DNA from: Burkholderiaceae bacterium
Lineage (GTDB): Bacteria > Pseudomonadota > Gammaproteobacteria > Burkholderiales > Burkholderiaceae
Assembly: GCA_947472645.1 (NCBI GenBank)
Contig: CANJBQ010000001.1
Span: 1 to 64,000 of the forward strand
Reading direction: 5' to 3'
Length of the DNA: 64,000 nt
Below are positions 61,493 to 64,000 of the stretch, one piece after another. Under the pieces are notes generated by a model. That model was given only the letters and a program-made list of their open reading frames with translations. It made no database searches and had not been told where the DNA came from. Numbering within the stretch: the stretch's first letter is position 1; each line of letters begins with the position of its first letter. The translations under genes were made by a program, and so were the position numbers.

Positions 61493-63418
61493 ATGTCGCT
61501 ACTTAATCGATTAACTTTACCAATACTTAGTTGGCCCCGCAAAATAAAGCGAGGCATTGTTTTATTTGTAGATTTAATTCTTTGTGTCATCAGCGTTTAT
61601 ATGGCTTTTTATTTACGGCTAGGTGAGTGGATGCCCTTATTCGAGGTGAGTAATTGGAAGCCTATTTGGGTACTTGTGGCCTCAATCTTTCTTAGCTTCC
61701 CAAGTTTGCTATATTTTGGTCTTTATCGCGAAATTTTTAGACACTCAGGATGGTATGCATTGCTCATTCTTGCTAAGGCCATGAGTGTATATGGGATCAT
61801 ATTTTTTATCATTTTCACACTTGTTGGAGTGGAGGGCGTCCCAAGGACCATTGGCATTATTCAACCACTCATATTGCTAATGCTCGTAGGCATAGTCAGA
61901 GCTGTTGCTAGTTACTGGTTGAGTAACCCATATCGAAATCAGCTTAAATTAGCTAGCAGACCTAGGGTGTTGATTTATGGGGCAGGGGATGCTGGTAGGC
62001 AAATTGCGTCAGCTTTATCTAATACAGTTGAGATGGAAGTGATAGGGTTTCTTGATGACGACGTAAAATTACATAGTTCCACTTTAGATGGCAAACGTAT
62101 TTTTGATCCTGAGAAACTCTTTGGTCTAGTTACTACATTGAATATTTCAAGTGTCTTGTTAGCGATTCCTAACGCTAGTCGGTTTAGAAGAAATCAAATA
62201 ATTCAATCGGCACGCAATGCTAAGGTGGCCATTCTAACTTTACCAAGTATGTCAGATTTAGCGAGTGGCAAGGTTAGCACTCAAGATTTGAGAAATCTGG
62301 ATATCGATGATCTTTTAGGCAGAGAGTTGGTATTACCAAACTCAGATTTACTATCTAAAAACGCGCATCAAAAAACTGTGTTAGTGACTGGGGCTGGTGG
62401 TTCAATTGGTAGTGAATTATGTCGCCAGATTATCGAACAACGCCCTGCTTGCATAATCTTGATAGAACAAAACGAATTTTCACTGTACCAAATACACCAA
62501 GATTTGCTTAGTAAGGCTGAAAAATATGGAATGAGTGGCAAGGTTCAAATTATGCCCTTGCTTACTTCAGTAACAAATGAAAACAATATTCGACTCATTA
62601 TTCATCAATGGAATCCGTATATTATTTATCATGCTGCAGCCTATAAGCATGTACCATTAGTAGAAGCCAATGCAATTGAAGGGGTAAGGAATAACGTCAT
62701 AGGAACGTTGACTATTGCTCAAATTGCCAGGGAGTTCGGAGTTCCTAATTTTGTTTTAATTAGTACGGATAAGGCAGTTCGTCCCACAAATGTAATGGGA
62801 GCAACTAAACGTCTATCAGAGATGATTCTTCAAGCATTTGCGGAAATTTCTTCAACCACAAAATTTTCGATGGTTCGCTTTGGTAATGTATTAGCTTCTT
62901 CAGGCTCGGTTGTTCCCAAATTTAGCCAGCAAATTAAATCAGGTGGCCCCGTCACAGTTACTGATTTTCGAATGACTAGATACTTTATGACAATCCCAGA
63001 AGCTGCGCAACTTGTTATTCAAGCGGGTGCTTTGTCGGTAGGAGGTGATGTGATTTTATTGGATATGGGCGAACCAGTAAAAATTCTTGATTTAGCAATT
63101 CGTATGATCGAATTATTTGGTTTGGAATTAAAAAATGAAGCAAATCCCAACGGAGATATTGAGATACAAGAGGTGGGTATCCGCCCTGGCGAAAAGCTCT
63201 TTGAAGAGTTGTTAATAGAAGGTGACCCAGAAAAGACTTTGCATCCTCGTATTTTTAAAGCGCATGAAAATTATTTATCATGGGATAAATTAGAGATGAA
63301 GCTTCAACTAATTAAAAATAGCATCGAGAATAATGATCAGCTATGTTTATTTGCAGTATTGCAGGATCTCGTGGAAGGTTATACACCCAATGTAGATGAT
63401 ACCCTGATTGAAGTTTAA
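61493..63418 (+). CDS. WbpM/CapD-like nucleoside-diphosphate-sugar 4,6-dehydratase
   Basis: The 641-residue protein has four N-terminal membrane helices (about residues 20-150), a Rossmann CoA-like domain with RVLIYGAGDAGRQIASAL, and a dehydratase domain with VLVTGAGGSIGSELCRQIIE, YIIYHAAAYKHVPLVEANAI, LISTDKAVRPTNVMGATKRL, MVRFGNVLASSGSVVPKF and VGIRPGEKLFEELLIEGD. It acts on UDP-GlcNAc-type substrates at the membrane and probably makes the first sugar for the PglC-like enzyme 12 bp upstream. It is the last recognised gene of the locus. Confidence 0.93.
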   Translation: MSLLNRLTLPILSWPRKIKRGIVLFVDLILCVISVYMAFYLRLGEWMPLFEVSNWKPIWVLVASIFLSFPSLLYFGLYREIFRHSGWYALLILAKAMSVYGIIFFIIFTLVGVEGVPRTIGIIQPLILLMLVGIVRAVASYWLSNPYRNQLKLASRPRVLIYGAGDAGRQIASALSNTVEMEVIGFLDDDVKLHSSTLDGKRIFDPEKLFGLVTTLNISSVLLAIPNASRFRRNQIIQSARNAKVAILTLPSMSDLASGKVSTQDLRNLDIDDLLGRELVLPNSDLLSKNAHQKTVLVTGAGGSIGSELCRQIIEQRPACIILIEQNEFSLYQIHQDLLSKAEKYGMSGKVQIMPLLTSVTNENNIRLIIHQWNPYIIYHAAAYKHVPLVEANAIEGVRNNVIGTLTIAQIAREFGVPNFVLISTDKAVRPTNVMGATKRLSEMILQAFAEISSTTKFSMVRFGNVLASSGSVVPKFSQQIKSGGPVTVTDFRMTRYFMTIPEAAQLVIQAGALSVGGDVILLDMGEPVKILDLAIRMIELFGLELKNEANPNGDIEIQEVGIRPGEKLFEELLIEGDPEKTLHPRIFKAHENYLSWDKLEMKLQLIKNSIENNDQLCLFAVLQDLVEGYTPNVDDTLIEV

Positions 63419-63441
63419 ACATTTTGAGAAGGAGTAACTTG

Positions 63442-63510
63442 ATGAATAATGCCGCTATTAAGCTCCTAAGAAATCAGCTACCTTATTCAATTCATTCGTC
63501 ATCTTTATAA
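63442..63510 (+). CDS. Possible 22-residue ORF with a strong ribosome-binding site
   Basis: An ATG at 63442 has GAAGGAG ending 7 bases upstream and opens a frame of 22 codons (MNNAAIKLLRNQLPYSIHSS and two more) to TAA at 63508-63510. It could be a small peptide or the cut-off start of a former downstream gene, because the next coding sequence is a convergent phage-type gene 3 bp away. I see no family. Confidence 0.3.
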   Translation: MNNAAIKLLRNQLPYSIHSSSL

Positions 63511-63513
63511 GAT

Positions 63514-64000
63514 TTACTTTGAATTGATTAACGTCCGTTTAAGTCGCTCGGTCTGAGTTAAACCGCCCATAATTTTTGCGTCTTGAGTATCTTCTTCATT
63601 TGTCGCACAAACTTTTTTTTCCTGATCGTTTGAAGTTATATTCTCGGGTGAACTGATTCCTAAAGCTAGTCGGGCACATTGTTGAATGACCCTGTGCCTG
63701 AGCATTCTCTTGGGCATTTTCTTCCAAGCTATGTGATCAGTTTGAACTTCTGTGAAGTATTCAGTCACCACAATCGGTAGAATCCGATCATTTCTATAGA
63801 TTGTGCACTCCATCCAAATAGGCATATTATTATCTTTTGCAGATGATTCTCGCAGACTCATACCTGCATATTGAGGATGTTGATTGATGATTTTTGACCA
63901 ACCATCAAATGTAATATAGGCTTGGCAAGAACCATCTAGATTTTTAATGATCGATAATTCATCAACTAGAGGATCGAGATGATATTTTTTGATCAGATGC
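63514..64000 (-). CDS. RecT/Bet-family phage single-strand annealing protein, N-terminus beyond window
   Basis: Bet/RecT proteins anneal complementary single strands in phage recombination. The minus-strand frame is open to the window edge. It reads KYHLDPLVDELSIIKNLDGS, AYITFDGWSKIINQHPQYAG, PIWMECTIYRNDRILPIVVT, EYFTEVQTDHIAWKKMPKRM and LRHRVIQQCARLALG. The DPL, DGW..IIN, WMEC..YR.DR and W...P.RMLRH elements are characteristic. An internal ATG at 63861 is not the start. Context suggests prophage or integrated-element material beyond the glycan locus. Confidence 0.83.
   Translation of the reverse strand, partial: HLIKKYHLDPLVDELSIIKNLDGSCQAYITFDGWSKIINQHPQYAGMSLRESSAKDNNMPIWMECTIYRNDRILPIVVTEYFTEVQTDHIAWKKMPKRMLRHRVIQQCARLALGISSPENITSNDQEKKVCATNEEDTQDAKIMGGLTQTERLKRTLINSK

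Overview
The window looks like a chromosome segment of a low-GC betaproteobacterium, most likely a Polynucleobacter-like member of the Burkholderiaceae. This is inferred from the yqgE-ruvX-pyrR-pyrB order, the AT-rich composition, and the pairing of a MarR-type EPS regulator with an RfaH paralogue. No rRNA, tRNA or CRISPR array was seen.

Region 1 (1-10 kb) holds housekeeping genes: apaH (partial), a photolyase, yqgE, ruvX, pyrR and pyrB. Four toxin-antitoxin modules sit between them: YefM/YoeB-like, HipBA no. 1, Phd/PIN and HipBA no. 2. Each has a palindromic or repeated operator-like sequence upstream of its antitoxin.

Region 2 (9.9-16.6 kb) is a sulfate-activation block: cysNC, an unusually long cysD, a TauE-like permease and a decayed cysQ. 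It lies between the two halves of one DUF4143-type ATPase gene, whose C-terminal half is at 9945-10680 and N-terminal half at 16190-16607, both on the minus strand. The simplest reading is that the block inserted into that gene. The CysD protein carries about 290 extra N-terminal residues that look like a degenerate IS630-type transposase (helix-turn-helix, winged helix, DDE fold without its acidic residues).

Region 3 (17-63.4 kb) is one very large surface-glycan locus, all on the plus strand. It opens with manC and an RfaH/NusG paralogue. A leader follows with an 11-bp-arm palindrome over a promoter-like sequence and an exact ops element (GGCGGTAGCGTGC), then a MarR-EPS regulator gene and more than 40 glycan genes, many overlapping by 4 to 20 bases. 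Recognisable sub-pathways are: GDP-mannose; a dTDP-type amino/C-methyl sugar route (C-methyltransferase, DegT aminotransferase, 3,5-epimerase, FdtA-like isomerase); a pseudaminic-acid-like nonulosonic acid route (pseB, pseC, pseG-acetyltransferase fusion, pseI, two SpsF-type nucleotidyltransferases); an acyl-carrier module (ACP, MaoC-SDR fusion, FkbH-like HAD, GNAT); a PAPS-type sulfotransferase; seven or more glycosyltransferases including an alpha-1,2-fucosyltransferase; and a PglC-like initiating transferase with a WbpM-like dehydratase. The only exporter seen is a PglK/MsbA-like ABC protein. No Wzx, Wzy, Wza or Wzc was found.

Region 4 (63.4-64 kb) ends in the C-terminal part of a phage-type RecT/Bet single-strand annealing protein on the minus strand.
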